NCBI GenBank assembly: GCA_007258455.2
Contig: VDFB02373365.1
Location: forward strand, 218,483,765-218,547,764
Length of the DNA: 64,000 nucleotides
From: Sequoia sempervirens
Lineage: Eukaryota > Streptophyta > Pinopsida > Cupressales > Cupressaceae
Direction of reading: 5' to 3'
A model generated the notes under the pieces. It was not told the DNA's origin. It saw only the letters and a list, made by a program, of their open reading frames with translations, and made no database searches. A program made the position numbers and the translations under genes. Each line of letters opens with the position of its first letter. Within the stretch, counting starts at the first letter, position 1. Positions 45,950 to 58,360 of this stretch are shown here, one piece after another.

Positions 45950-48900
45950 AACTTGGCATGTGTCCAAAAGATCCCACAACTTCTCTTTAGTCATCGCCAA
46001 TGTCAGAGTAACTTGTAGGGAAATAGAAAAAGATGAGCATTATGTAAGAAATGGTAAAGTGTATCTTCCTTCCTTGCAAAGAACCCTCATTTTTTTTCTT
46101 TTCACAAGAAAACATTTAAGAATATTAGTAATTAAAATCAATTAAAAAATATTAAATATTTACTCACACCTTTAACATAACCAAATACAAATTATTTCCA
46201 TGAAAATTTACTCTTGCTATATCCCACCATCCAAATCAACAAAAAGTAAAAGCCAAATTTCCTTAGCAAAGAAATGGTCAAAGAAAATATGGTTAACGGT
46301 TTCAAGAATTTCACATATAGAGTACAGGTTATTAACACGTTGGACATGCTTCAAATTGATAGGTAACTTTTCCAATAAGAGTAACCATTTAAAATAGGTT
46401 TTCTTTGGTTCAATCACATTGGACTAAGAGTGTTTAAGAATCTTAAATCATTGCCCATTACTAAATTTTAATTACCAACAATCATTAAGGTGCAGGTGAT
46501 AACCTCTTAGGACTTTGAAAAAGAGTTGTAGATATTTTGGAGTTTACCTTGTAGAGGAAAATTCTATTCCACCACTTCAAGTTGTCATAAATTATAGTTT
46601 CAAAACTTATTTGGGAAAAAAATTGAATGTTCTCATCAAAATTTCTTGAGACTGTATTTCCTCCTTTGGGAAGTGGTAAACCATACTCAATACTAAGAGA
46701 AGCCCAATACTTGGTCTATTTATTATTCATTATGTTACCAAATTCTTTGATGCCTTTACTATCCTAGAGCTCTTGAAAAAAAAATCATGTTAGAGAGTCA
46801 TGGACTTTTTCTTCCATTGAAGATTCCACCATACTAACCTTGAGCTAATTTTTTTCTCGTCCTTATTATGTGCCTTATTTCCTTTGATCCATTTCATGGA
46901 ATTTTCCCCTGCCTTCTAGATACTCTTGAAGACATTAGAGCCAAAAGGGGATAAAGATAAATTTCCAAACAAGAAGTCATGAGAATGTAGGACCTTCCAA
47001 ATCCTAGCCTATTTATGGACTACCATTTGAATGTCATTCCTCACTGAATTTTTTTAGGTCTCTTTACCACTAAGAGATTTAACAATTCATTTAGAAGCAA
47101 GCAAAATTACTTGTAGTCTCAAGTATTTAAGTCCAAGTCCACCATTATATTTATCTAAAAAACACCAATCACACTTGATAGTAGATTTATGTCTCTTTCC
47201 TTTCCCATCAGACCAAAGGAACTTCCTAATTCTCTTTTGAATTTCATTCACTTGATAGTTGCGAAACAATCACATTGAAGCATAATATAAGCTCTAAGAG
47301 GATTTTTTTTTTGGAAAGCTTGTACTCTACCAACCAAAGAAAGATATTATCTAATCTACTTGGAGATTTTGTCTTCAATATTACTTTAATCTAATCTCAC
47401 ATTGACTTAAGGGGAGGATTGATTTCAAATGAGATTCTTTGGTATCTCACTTGTAAGTTCAATCCATCCCATAACAAGTCAAATTTTTTAAACCAATAAT
47501 GATTAGAAGAAGAATTCTAGCTAGTACCACAAAATTTCTTTTAGAAATATTGTCTTTAGATGCTTTGCAAAATATTTATATCTTACTCATCAAACTCTTA
47601 AAATTCTTTTCCTCCTAATTCACAAAGATTGCAATGCATCTGCAAATTGTATACTTAGAAGTTTATCCTTATTAGGGAATGTAAGTATTTTGACATCCAT
47701 TCCATTACTCATATCTCTTAACAAACAAAATTTGGCATCAAAGGTGGTCACAAAAAGAGCAGAGGCTAGTAGACAACCTTTCCTTGTTGATCTTTATGGC
47801 TAGAAGGGTTCATAGAAAGAACCATTTATATCAACTTGAGAAATAGTTCATCCTTGAATAAGACATCTGTTGTTTGACAAAAAATGTTAGGAAAACAAAA
47901 AGCTTCAAAATTCATTATTACAAATGACCATTCAACCCTATTATATGAATTTTCAAAATCAAGGAAGAGCATGCCATTTTCTTAGTTTGTTACATTAGCC
48001 CAATCAAATATCCTCCCAACTAATAATAATATTTTTCAAGATATACCTACCCTTGAAAAAGCTACTTTGAGTATTACTAACAAAAGTAGGGAGGATATAA
48101 GTATTAGAGCCAAAAATATAACAAAAAATATGTAAGAAACATTAAGGAGGGTAATGGGCCTATAGTTTCTAATTTGAGATCTATCTCCTATTGAAAAAAT
48201 CTTGATGATTCCTTTATTAATATTTCTTCCCAAGGATCCTTTGCTAATAACTTCAAAATAAACCTATAAGGTAACTTCACTAATCTAGTTAACTTTTTTC
48301 TTATAAAATTGTAGAAAGCCCATCTATACTTGGAGATTTATCCTTTTTATATGTTCTAATATCCTTTACAATCTCATCCTTAGAGATATCTCTAGTAGGA
48401 AAATCATTGTCTTCCTCTTTGATTTTCCTAGGGATGACTTGTGTACAATGATCTTGGGATCTTTTATAGTCCACATTGCTATCTTCAACAAAGAAAATAT
48501 TTAATAGAAAGATTGAAATTCATTTATAACCAAAGAAAGACCATTTATATGTTGATTATTCACCTATATTGATCCAATTTCTTCCCTAGCACTTTTCTCC
48601 TTTATATAATTAAAGAAGAAATCAAAGCCTTTATCTCCATTTTTGAGCCAATTTATTTTAGCCCTAACTTTTAAACCATGAATCTTCGTAATTTACAATT
48701 TTCTCAAATTATCCTTGAATCTCACCAAATCCTCATTCAAGGACTCATGTAATTGAGATTAGATAGAGATAAAATCTTATTGAAGCAATTCTCTGATCTC
48801 CTTCCATCAAAGGCTCTTTTTACGCACAACCTGGAATAGGGACCTTGAGTTGGTAACATTGGTATCCTATTTGTCAATTGATAGTAGAGAATTTTTTTAG
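45950..48900 (-). pseudogene. L1-type LINE ORF2 fragment inside the MULE
   Basis: Reading the minus strand from about 48,900: a segment like AKINWLKNGDKGFDFFF (near 48,650) typical of plant L1 polymerase, then SQIRNYRPITLLNVSY (48,180-48,120), a reverse transcriptase motif. QFADAL near 47,645 marks a degenerate catalytic FADD box, with both key Asp positions disturbed. Downstream, IRKFLWSDGKG...GGLGLKYLRL (47,270-47,087) and KWLLLLEKLP...ETVNHIFF...AKEIW (46,400-46,225) match the zinc-binding zf-RVT region after plant LINE reverse transcriptases. No intact frame; endonuclease and 5' parts are not seen. Confidence 0.8.
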
Positions 48901-50531
48901 CAAGATCCTATCAATTAAAATTTTTAGCAAATATTAACTTCTTATAGTAAAAATAATTTAAATATTTTAACACATGCATTAGATGGACCTTTGGTTATTG
49001 ATGATTTAGAGATATTATGTATTGATAATTGTGTGATTGAAAGGTTTAACAAATATAAGTCATTTGGAAAAGCCTATGAAATCTAGGTTGAGCAAGTGAC
49101 TAGATATGGACTCTTTTGCATTGAAAGAGGTGTAATATTATATAAGGAAATTGAGGAAAAAAACAAGGAACTAAATAATGATCTCTAAATACTGAGAAAA
49201 TAAGAATCTATCTAGAATTTAGTAATTATATATATATATATTGATACAAATACACAAGTAAACAAAAAAATTCTCATATTTATTTTAAATGTTTGATATA
49301 TGTTATTCATTACATATTTTTTTAGTTTTGTATGCTTTTGGTGGAGTTACTATTGGAAGGAGAATATAATTATAAACTATATATTTTAAGTAAATCTATA
49401 TCTTTTAGTATTTAAAATTACTTAAATAGTTTCCTTGTTGATATCTTCTTTACTTTGACATACACCATAATAGAAGTTCACATGCACATCAATGTTAGAG
49501 AAAAAATATATATTCATGCCCTTTTTCATTACTATTTTTGGTAAACTTTGAATAGATTGTCCTTTGTTCAATAACAAGTCTACAAGTGGGATATTCTTGT
49601 GTGAATTAATCTCATGACATTACCCTACCTTGCATAAGATCTACTAGTGCAAACTTGACCTAGTAATTATCAACCCTACACTTTTAAAATTTAAATTCAA
49701 TTTAAATCTTGACAGCACCCTCCCACTAATCATTGTGAGCTTACCTAATGCATGTTTATCTTGATTTGCATGTTGTATTTTACTTTTAAAAAAACATTTA
49801 AGCATTTAAAATGATCAAAGATTATTAGGACAGTGAGGATTTATCAAAAGAACATTTTCATTGAGAGAAATGTAATAACATTTTCTCATAACATATGCCA
49901 TCATGTCTCTAATCATTATTCCTATGTCATGGAATTGCTTTGATTAGGGCTCTAATTGAGGAGAACAAAATCCTCACAATTTAGCACATTCCCTAAAAAT
50001 GTTACTAAACACTTTCTATCTATATTGAGGTTCAAATATTAGAAGATCAAGGAAACTAAATTGTAAACATCAATTATTTGCTAGTTGATTCTTATGGTAT
50101 AGATTTATATTTGCACACTAGTTCGGTTTCTCGGACATGGATATGAACCAAAGCAATACTTTGAGACATTTATTGATCATGTAGGGATCTAGATGAAGAT
50201 AACACAAGCCTCACAATTTAGTAGATTTTGTAATGATGTTTGTAAACTACTATGTATATTCACTCTTATTATATTAATATATAAATATATAGGCTTACCG
50301 CCTTTGCTTTAACAAAAAATGATGTTTGTAAACATTGTCAATCCATAATAAAGTGTAAATGTTAAAAGATAAAAATCAATTTCAAAAATTATTTTTTTAC
50401 TAGTTGATTATTGGAATTATAGATTGAAGCTTGTAGACTAGTTTTATTTTGTACACATATTTGAACCAAAGAAAAGAACACTTAATTCACATATTTAAAA
50501 GCATTTATAAAATCAAGTCCAAAACCTCTTT

Positions 50532-51107
50532 TAACACTTCAAATAATCAACATCTACATCTCAAAAAACATCACATTTAATTCATTTAATTTAAATATCA
50601 ATCATCTAATAAAAAAATATTATTATTTTAAATAAAACATAATAAACATTTTTTCATTAAAATAAACAATTAAATATAATTAACATTAATAAATATTGTA
50701 AATAAGATATAGTCTTTTAAAAAAAAAGTTATTATTAAAGTTATAAGAAAGATAAATCTTTTCTATTTCCTAACATAGGAAATGAACCCATACTTCGTAA
50801 TATAAAAGGAACACTCACCACAATTCATGCAATGAAATGAATGTGGGATTAAGACTAAATCCCCCAATCCAATGACTGAGCAAATGTGTAAAGTGAAAAT
50901 GGAAAACGCGAACAGCTATGGAAGGAGAACGGGAACGGGAATGGCAAATGTAAACTGCAATGGTGGAGTACTACGAAAACATAGATTTGAAATGGTGCGG
51001 TTAAAGAAATGCTACAGAAACGAGAGAGAGGTTGGATTAAGAAGGCCCCACATGGTGCCGGATATCTAAGGGAGTGTACCCTTAGAGTGTGCCGGTTAAG
51101 CCCGGCT
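50532..51107 (-). repeat. MULE right terminal inverted repeat
   Basis: The reverse complement starts GCCGGGCTTAACCGGCACAC and continues CTAAGGGTACACTCCCTTAG, matching the left repeat. The open frames at 50855-51175 come from this repeat. Confidence 0.88.
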
Positions 51108-52046
51108 GTCCCCGCCTCTTCCAACCCCTTGTCATATAAGTCTTGGGTGTCAACTATAAGTGGCATTTTACCCAAGATTCAAAAAGCTACTGTTTTGACC
51201 ATACGATCTGAGATTCTATCCCGATTACGTAGTCCTGGAACATGTATAAAATGGCTATTTGGACATTTAGGATATGCAATAATCCTTCTACTGTTGTCTC
51301 CATTTTTTGTCATGTTGTTCATACTGGGGGTAGTAGTTGTCATTTTGTAGTATGCTATGACCTACGCATTTGTCATTTTGAGCAATATTAAGAGCCTCAC
51401 ATCTCGTGACGAGGAGGAATCCCGTGAAGAAGAGGAGAAACGAAAACAGGTTCCGACTGCAATGGAATTAAAAAGAGCAGGAGTGAAATTCAAGAAATTG
51501 GTGGGTGACAAAATAGGAGTTAGTCACATTAAGTTCGAGGAGAGCAATTCCACACTGTATTTGCCCAAGTTTAAATTCGATGACCTGTCGGAAGTGATAC
51601 TCAGAAATCTTATTGCCCTGGAAATCTTCTACCAAGAAGAGCAGAAACCCATTACAAGGTACGCCATTGTAATGAACGATCTGATTAACGCCAGTGAGGA
51701 CGTGGGTATCTTGAGACGAGCTAACATCATCAGTCGCAAGGTTGGAAGTGATAAAGAGATTGCTGAGCTTTGCAATTCTATGGCGACACCCATAGAAATG
51801 CCCAGGTACGATTCTATTGACATTGCTTGTTCAGAGATGAATCGTTATCATAAAAGGTGCTGGAAAGGTCTGACTATTCTTAAATATGGTCGTCAATGGA
51901 TTCAATTTATTGGGCTATTGACCGAATTTGTTGTGGTTCATTATAGAAAGCCATGGTTTTCTTCCTCTCTTTTGGGTGGATTAATAATTCTACTGTTAAC
52001 ATTTGTCCAAGTAATTTGCCTTTTTAAATCATGCCAAGTCAAATAG
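51108..52046 (+). pseudogene. DUF247 (UPF0481) gene, C-terminal part
   Basis: Continues the frame of the N-terminal part: CAA GTC CCC GC before the insertion and GTC CCC GCC after it are in the same phase. It reads SSNPLSYKSWVSTISG, a hydrophobic segment (AIILLLLSPFFVMLFILGVV, about 51270-51345), a TAG stop at 51348-51350, then without phase change MTYAFVILSNIKS, VPTAMELKRAGVKFKKL (typical DUF247, about 51450-51500), ALEIFYQEE, CWKGLTILKYG, and a C-terminal membrane segment (LGGLIILLLTFVQVICLF) ending at 52046. The C-terminal helix is characteristic of the family. Two nonsense codons and the insertion make the locus a pseudogene. Confidence 0.88.
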
Positions 52047-52659
52047 ACACTTCGTCTTCTGCTACTGTAGATGCTCTACTTGGTGTTTTAAATATTAGCA
52101 TTATGTTGTAAGGAATTACAGCGGTAGCTCATAATTTAATGATGTTAAAGCGTAAACTTAATTGTTCTTAATGGTTATCTCAGCTGATAATTTTCTTGAA
52201 ATTTAAGTTCATATCTGTGTTAGTGTACACTAGGTGATCTGATTAACTTAATTGTACTTAATAGTTATCTTAGCTAATGATTTTTATAAACCTAAGTTTA
52301 TATTTATGTTAGTTGATTTTAGTCGATTCGATTCTTCCATTTTATAAGATTAAGAGTTTGATTGTATTTTACTTTTGCCTTTTTAAAAAACTTATAAGTT
52401 AGGAATGTTATTGTATGTGTAAATTGTAAACAATTGGTTGATTGAATGGAAAACAGCTTGAATGGGATGGGATTTTATGTAAATATTTTTTTCAAATTAA
52501 ATATTAAAAAAATAATTATTTTATAATAAGAATGTAATTAGTATTTTTATTTATAGTATTATAGAATGTGTTTTTCTTAATATATAAGAAATAATTTTTT
52601 ACAATGATTTTAAAATGTTTAGATTTTAAAGATATCAAGTTTCCACAATTCATCAAGTA
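52047..52659. other. Downstream flank of DUF247
   Basis: No gene seen. A block GATTAACTTAATTGTACTTA...TAGTTATCTTAGCT is duplicated imperfectly (about 52150-52200 and 52240-52290). Confidence 0.5.
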
Positions 52660-53030
52660 ATGCAATAATTTTTTTGGATTTGATTGTGTTTTGGTTTCAC
52701 ATCAACGTTTTGAATCATACTACATGATCCATCATCAGGATGAAAGAGAGCTAGAGGAGAAAAAATGGATTGTTGCAGACCAAAGCAAGCTAAAAAGAGA
52801 GAGGGGACACAAGGAAGGAGGCACACGGTTCGAGGTTAATCCACCCTTAACCTTGAACCGTGTGCCTCCTTCCTTGTGTCCCCTCTCTCTTTTTAGCATG
52901 CTTTGGTCTGCAACAATCCATTTTTTCTCCTCCAGCTCTCTTTCATCCTGACGATGGATCATGTAGTATGATTTGAAACGTTGATGTGAAAAACCAAAAC
53001 ACAATCAAATCCAGAAATTTTATTGCATTG
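52660..53030. repeat. Near-perfect 370 bp palindrome (foldback element)
   Basis: The left arm from 52660 (AATGCAATAA, then GGATTTGATTGTGTTTTGG) to 52839 pairs with the right arm 52847-53030, with a 7 base loop (TCCACCC). Only a handful of mismatches over about 165 bp in the inner arms. Transcripts would form a long double-stranded hairpin. Frames of 86 and 89 codons on opposite strands give almost the same peptide, as expected for a palindrome, and are not genes. Confidence 0.92.
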
Positions 53031-53264
53031 TTTAGATTTTATTCATAATGTTCATTTGTATGATTTTTTAAGAGTTCTAACAATTTACAATTTTAAAGTG
53101 TTAAGTTAATTATAGAGAAAAAAAGTGTATGTTTCTCATTTTTTATATTTCTAGTTATTCAATGTGGGTGTCTTTATGTATTAATTGAGCATAGATTTTG
53201 GTTCTTTTTCAACATTCACTAATTCTATGAAATCCTAACTCTATTATACTATATCATCTATTAG

Positions 53265-54675
53265 AAGGAATAATTTATCTATTCACTATAGCTTAATGGT
53301 ACTTATGTTGATGAGGTTAGAGAACATCTTGTCCAATTAAATGTTGATGCGGATCAAATAATGTGAGCCTTATTAGAAAAGTAATTATTTGCAGTTGGAA
53401 TGAGTTCAATTCACTTTGCACTTTCAACAATGAAGAAATCAAAAGCTATAGGTAGGCAATTTATCCTTCAAATTAATTCATACACCATCTAATTCAACAT
53501 AAAACAAGAATCAAATTCTCTCAGCATTTTTTTTAATTTAATTGTTTTTGAATCTTTATACAATCAACTCCAAAATACCACACAAGAATTCATGTTGTAA
53601 ATTCCCTCTTCCTATTTCAATGTCTCATTCCTGACAACAAATTTAACATACAAATCTATGCAAATAAAATTCTGATTTTTAAAACAAAATTCTCATTCTT
53701 GGAGAACTTCTACACCTCCCTAGTAGTCTGGGTTAATTACTAGCAATTTTAAAATTTCTAAACACTTTTCTCTAGCTTCTCTCTTCAACTTTCACCAGCA
53801 GCAACCTCATATTTTTTTTCTTTTATGTTGCCCAATTTTTTTTCCTTCCTTACATGACATCCAATTTCCTAGCTCTTCCCTTTCCAACCAACTCTCCAAT
53901 TCCTCCTTTTTGCCTTCCTTGTATCTTCCTTTCTCGAATGCCTCTTTTGTCTTTTTTGGTTTTTTAATAAAAATTTATAATTTTTACCAAAAAAGATAAT
54001 AGATTAAAATACAAATGTTTCCTCAAAATTCTGATTTTTAAATTTCAAATGAGCATAAGAATTAATTAAATAAATAATTCAAATTACTTCTATCACTCCA
54101 CTTGAATTCTATTGGAAGAGTATGAAATTAAATTCTCCAATTCCTGCCTACACACCAAAATCAAAAAATCTGAAATTAAATCAACTGCAAGGTAAATTAA
54201 ACATTTCTTTGAGGTGATGACGATTGCCATACACCCAAGATTCTTCTGCATCAAATTTGCAACCTTTTAGGCCTCTAGAGGTTACCTAGTTGTTTGGTAA
54301 ACCTCATGTGCATACCTTTTGAGGTTGGAAGACTTTCCATCTCACCTCAAAAGTCACTTTTCTAGTCATTCAACACTTGTCATCAAGGTTAATGACTTGG
54401 TCAAATAGGTTGTTGGTTTGCACATTCCAAATGATCCAAAGATTGACGCCTATAGGACACTTCTCTACTTATTTGTGTCATATCATGGAGCACTTGTCAA
54501 ACCACATGATAGGTGGATTACCTCTTCAATGCCAATATATGTAAGGTCATATTGTACTTTTTAATCAACTCTTTTATCAATCTCTTTGATAATATGAATT
54601 AGGCTCATTGTGTGCAAGTGTTTTTGTGGAAGCACAAGGTTTTTGTTGTTATGATTTTGGATGAAAATCCTAACA
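53265..54675 (+). repeat. 5' LTR of the Copia-like element, interrupted
   Basis: Matches 57881-58360 in two blocks (AATAATTTATCTATTCA... and GAGGTTACCTAGTTGTTTGG...GAAGCACAAGGTTTTTG). The intervening sequence, about 53350-54254, is unidentified and has no gene. Confidence 0.6.
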
Positions 54676-54909
54676 TAATATCAGAACAGGTCATGTAAAA
54701 TAACTTCCCAAAATTTTACACCAAGCCTAACTAGAATTCCATACTATTTGATTTGCATGTAAAATTGATCTCTGTAGTTTACTGGGTCATCTATGGATTG
54801 ACGGATTCCAGATTGAGTGGAGGTTCATTTTCTTGTCAAAAGTAGCAGCCAATTCTGGCCTATGGGCCTATATGGTTGAATTTGTGAGATTCCAAAGCTC
54901 ACTGGTTCG

Positions 54910-55637
54910 CTATGTTACCGAAAGAAACGGAAACCCAACGAGAAACGGGATTTTTAAAGGTTGCGTATAAGAAACGTATTTTATATACATATATATTTTC
55001 AATCATATTATTATAAATTTTTGTCCCACATATATAAAAATTCATGCAAGTTAAAATTTTGTCAAATATAAATTATAATAAAATATAAACCAAGAATCAA
55101 TTTAAAAAAAAATTATATCACTTCTAGAATATTTCATTAAAACAGCAAATAAACTATATATATAAAAAATACTTATAATTAGAAAAAAAAACACAGAATT
55201 AGAATTTGTTTTTATATTTTATCTTTAATTATAGTTTATAATAAAAATTAAAAAAATTAAAAGTCAATTATAAACTGAACCTCTATTTACACCACTGGCG
55301 TAGTATGCATAAAAAATGGACATTAATTCTGCTGTTTCGAAGACTTCTATTTACACCATTCCAGCCTCTATTAACGCCCCTTCCCTTACTCTCTCGAAAA
55401 CAGCCAGATTTTTGTTCAGACTTCAATGTAACACAGCCAGTTCTCATGCAACACATCATTCATTTTTTAAGGCTTCGAAACTGCATAGATTTTTTTCAAT
55501 TTAACGGAAAATTCGAGAACTCCCTGCAACGGCGAGAAACGGAAAAATAGCCTAGAAACGGCCGTAGGAAACGAAAACGGCGTTTCGCCCGTCAGAACGC
55601 GAAACGGAGCCCTGCCGTCACGTTTCTGGTAACATAG
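54910..55637. mobile_element. hAT-like MITE, 728 bp, perfect 8-bp target duplication
   Basis: Ends CTATGTTACC / GGTAACATAG; CTGGTTCG duplicated exactly at 54902-54909 and 55638-55645. Subterminal regions are rich in GAAACG/CGTTTC in both orientations. An 8-bp duplication is the hAT signature. The interior is AT-rich, and the short frames at 55305-55550 and 55467-55697 have no transposase features. Confidence 0.85.
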
Positions 55638-55645
55638 CTGGTTCG

Positions 55646-57869
55646 TGGTGACAATTTTCATGAATTTTTTGCAAGGCATCACTCGATAGTTATGCAAGGA
55701 TCAACTTTATATTTGTAAGCCACAATTTGGCCTATTTAGCCTGTTGCACAGAGGCGACTTATCCCTGCACACATATACTTGCGCCAGTTACCACATACAT
55801 GCGTTTTGCATCTTTCACACAGGCCGCCCACATTCTCCAAGTCACATTTTATTTGGAGGCTTGGTCATCGGCCTTTGTTTGTACCAAAAAAAATTGATCT
55901 ATGTTTTTGGCATATAAATCTCTATATCGAAGGCCAAATTTCCTATGTTCGATATTCCAATCAGCGTGTGGGACATAGCATCAAAAAGGTGATTCATCTA
56001 CATTTGTGATTTACATGCACCTGCACAATTTCAATCAAAGTTCGATGCATGCTTCAAATCTGTGTGAAGGGATTTTGAATCTTGTCTACATAGGCACGCT
56101 ATGCCCCTGATCAGTGACCCAGCCGCGATAAGTCAGACGCCTCTACATTCAAGATATGCCTTGACGAAGAGGTGGCATAAAATTTGACATCATGGTGTTT
56201 GTAAGGCTCTTGCAAAATTTGCTTTGTCTTTTCTTTGGAGCTGCTTACCGTGAATCTGCATGTGAGATCCAACCGCCACCACTGCCACTCCATTGCCATT
56301 TGGCAATAACAACATTTTGACTTGGCATTTCTACCCCACACGCTACGCGGCCTCCAGCTTGCATGATGCCATAACCTCCTTTTCTTTTGGATCGGGTCAA
56401 ATTCAACCAGTAGCGTACCATTTTTAGTGGTAACTTTTAATTTTATCTATCTTAAACTTTTTTGCAATACCTTTTGTAATGGTCCTATTAACACTTTTTA
56501 TTCACCTATAACTTACCATTCACATTTAATGTTATCATTAAAAACTAACGTTAAATTTTTATATTAAATCATTACTGGTTTTTGCGAATTGGTTGCTCCA
56601 CGTTGTTGTAATCATTTTGCTGATTGCAAAAGGGTTTTTTTTTTTTTAAATATAATTTTGGCGTAACTTGCAAAGGAGGGGTTAATTTTTTTTTTGGTCA
56701 TAATTGGCAAAGGGGGATTTTATCGTTTTGCAATAACTTACAAAGTGGGAGGAGGGGTGGGTGGGCAAGTCAGGCGGAGGGGTCATTTTAAGTTTTTTTT
56801 TTTCATTTTATTGAAGTTTGAAAAGCTTACTTAATCTATGTCTTCCTTGTCTACCTCATGGTGTAAACTTGTAAGAACTCAAAACTACCAATAAGTTTGT
56901 AAATGCACTCACATAAAGTACCACAAAAACAAAATGTGTGTTCCTTAGGGATGAAATTTTTATACCTACATTGAATTATAAAGTGTAATGAGGGGGTTGT
57001 GTAGTGCCTTGATTTGTCATCATAGTAATGGATCCTCATGATTCTCGCTAATGTGTGTGTTTCCTTGATTTTCCATCACAACAATAGATCCTCGTGATTC
57101 TTGCCTCATGTGTGTGTGCCTTGATGCACACCCTTTTTTAGTTTATTGTACATCTTTTGGGTGAAAACTTGGATCTAAATTTCTTGCACACTTTTGTGCT
57201 CTATTTTTGTTGGTCTACTTATATCTCTTAGCATTAAGTGGGTATTATGATAGTGTTATGCTAATGCTTCTTTCAATGGAGCAGTGAAGGAACCTTATAC
57301 TTTTTTGGGGGTCTCATTGACCTATATTTATCTTTCATATGCGAGATTATTTTAGTGGATCATATTTTGTGAGATTCTAGTACTTATGTAGAGCACTATG
57401 ATGCATATTTTAGTAGTGTACACATGTCACTCATGCATTTATTGACTGTAATCTAGAATCATATTACTATCTATATTTTCAACTTCATAGGCATTTGTGT
57501 ATTCATGTTTGAGTAGTCTTCCATATGTTTACTCATGCAATGTTTTGTATCTCTTATCTTGATTTAAATTTCTTGGAGGTTCATTGGAAAGTTTTGTTGA
57601 TTCCAACAAACACTAGTTCATATTTGATAAAGTTTAGAACTTTGACATGCTTTAGGAGTTCTTCATAATCATATTCCTATCATCATGGGACATCTTTTTA
57701 GGAGGTCTTATCCTTCTCTTTCTCTTTTTTTGGAGAGGATTTTTGTTCCCATTAGGTTTTCTCATTTTTCTCTATTTACGAGAGATTGAATTATACATGG
57801 GTACCTCACCAAGCCTCATAGTCGAGACCCATTCCATTGTATCTATTGCACTTTTGTGATCTCCCCAAA
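55646..57869. other. Interior of the Copia-like element, no gene recognised
   Basis: Mixed composition, including G-rich patches near 56640-56790. Frames of 76 codons or fewer have no domain. A local near-repeat ATGGATCCTCATGATTCTCGC / ATAGATCCTCGTGATTCTTGC occurs near 57030 and 57085. Confidence 0.4.
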
Positions 57870-57880
57870 ATTAAGGGGGT

Positions 57881-58360
57881 TGTTCGAGTGAATAATTTAT
57901 CTATTCATTATAACTTAAATTTACATAGGTTGATGATGTTAGACAACATCTTATCTAACTAAATGTGCAATATTTTAGGCCCCTAGAGGTTACCTAGTTG
58001 TTTGGTAAACCTCATGTGCATACCTTTTTAGGTTGGAAAACTTTCCATCTCACCTCAAAGGTCATTTTTCTAGTCATTCAACACTTCTTCACCAAGGTTG
58101 ACGACTTGTTCAAATAGGTTGTTGGTTTGCACATTTCAAGGGATCCAAAGGTTGAGACCTATGGGACGCTTCTCTACTTATTTGTGCCACATTATGGGGC
58201 ACTTTTCAATCCACATGATGGGTGGATTGTATCTTCCTTTCCTATATATGCAAGGTCATATTGTACTTTTTAATCAACTCTTTTATAAATCTCTTTGATA
58301 ATGTGAATTAGGCTCATTGTGTGTAAGTGTTTTTAAGGAAGCACAAGGTTTTTGGTCTCA
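57881..58360 (+). repeat. 3' LTR of the Copia-like element (3' end missing)
   Basis: Starts TGTTCGAGTGAATAATTTAT after a polypurine tract, uninterrupted, and aligns with the left copy up to AAGCACAAGGTTTTTG, where homology stops. The frame at 58098-58298 lies inside it and is not a gene. Confidence 0.65.

Larger units (their letters stand above)
43753..51107. mobile_element. Mutator-like (MULE) element, non-autonomous, inside the DUF247 gene
   Basis: Terminal inverted repeats of about 600 bp: the left one from 43756 (GCCGGCTTAACCGGCACACT) to about 44380, the right one from about 50532 to 51107. The first 80 bp are near identical, then AT-rich and diverged. GTCCCCGC is duplicated at 43745-43752 and 51108-51115; a ninth base (G versus C) differs, so the duplication is 8 bp or an imperfect 9 bp, the latter being the Mutator standard. 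No MURA-type transposase is recognised. The interior contains a LINE fragment and local tandem duplications. Confidence 0.85.
53265..58360 (+). mobile_element. Decayed Copia-like LTR retrotransposon
   Basis: A direct repeat, about 53265-53350 plus 54255-54675 on the left and 57881-58360 on the right, serves as LTRs. The left copy is split by about 900 bp. After its end (CCTAACA at 54675) comes TAATATCAGAACAGG, a mutated initiator-Met-tRNA primer site (TGGTATCAGAGCAGG type). AAATTAAGGGGGT precedes the right copy as polypurine tract. No pol or gag frame survives. A hAT-like MITE is inserted at 54910-55637. Confidence 0.65.

Noticed and set aside
52691..53004. Two similar proteins of 86 and 89 codons on opposite strands
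   Set aside because: Mirror translation of the palindrome, not a gene pair.
55305..55697. Transposase within the hAT-like MITE
   Set aside because: Short overlapping frames on both strands without the hAT dimerisation or catalytic motifs.
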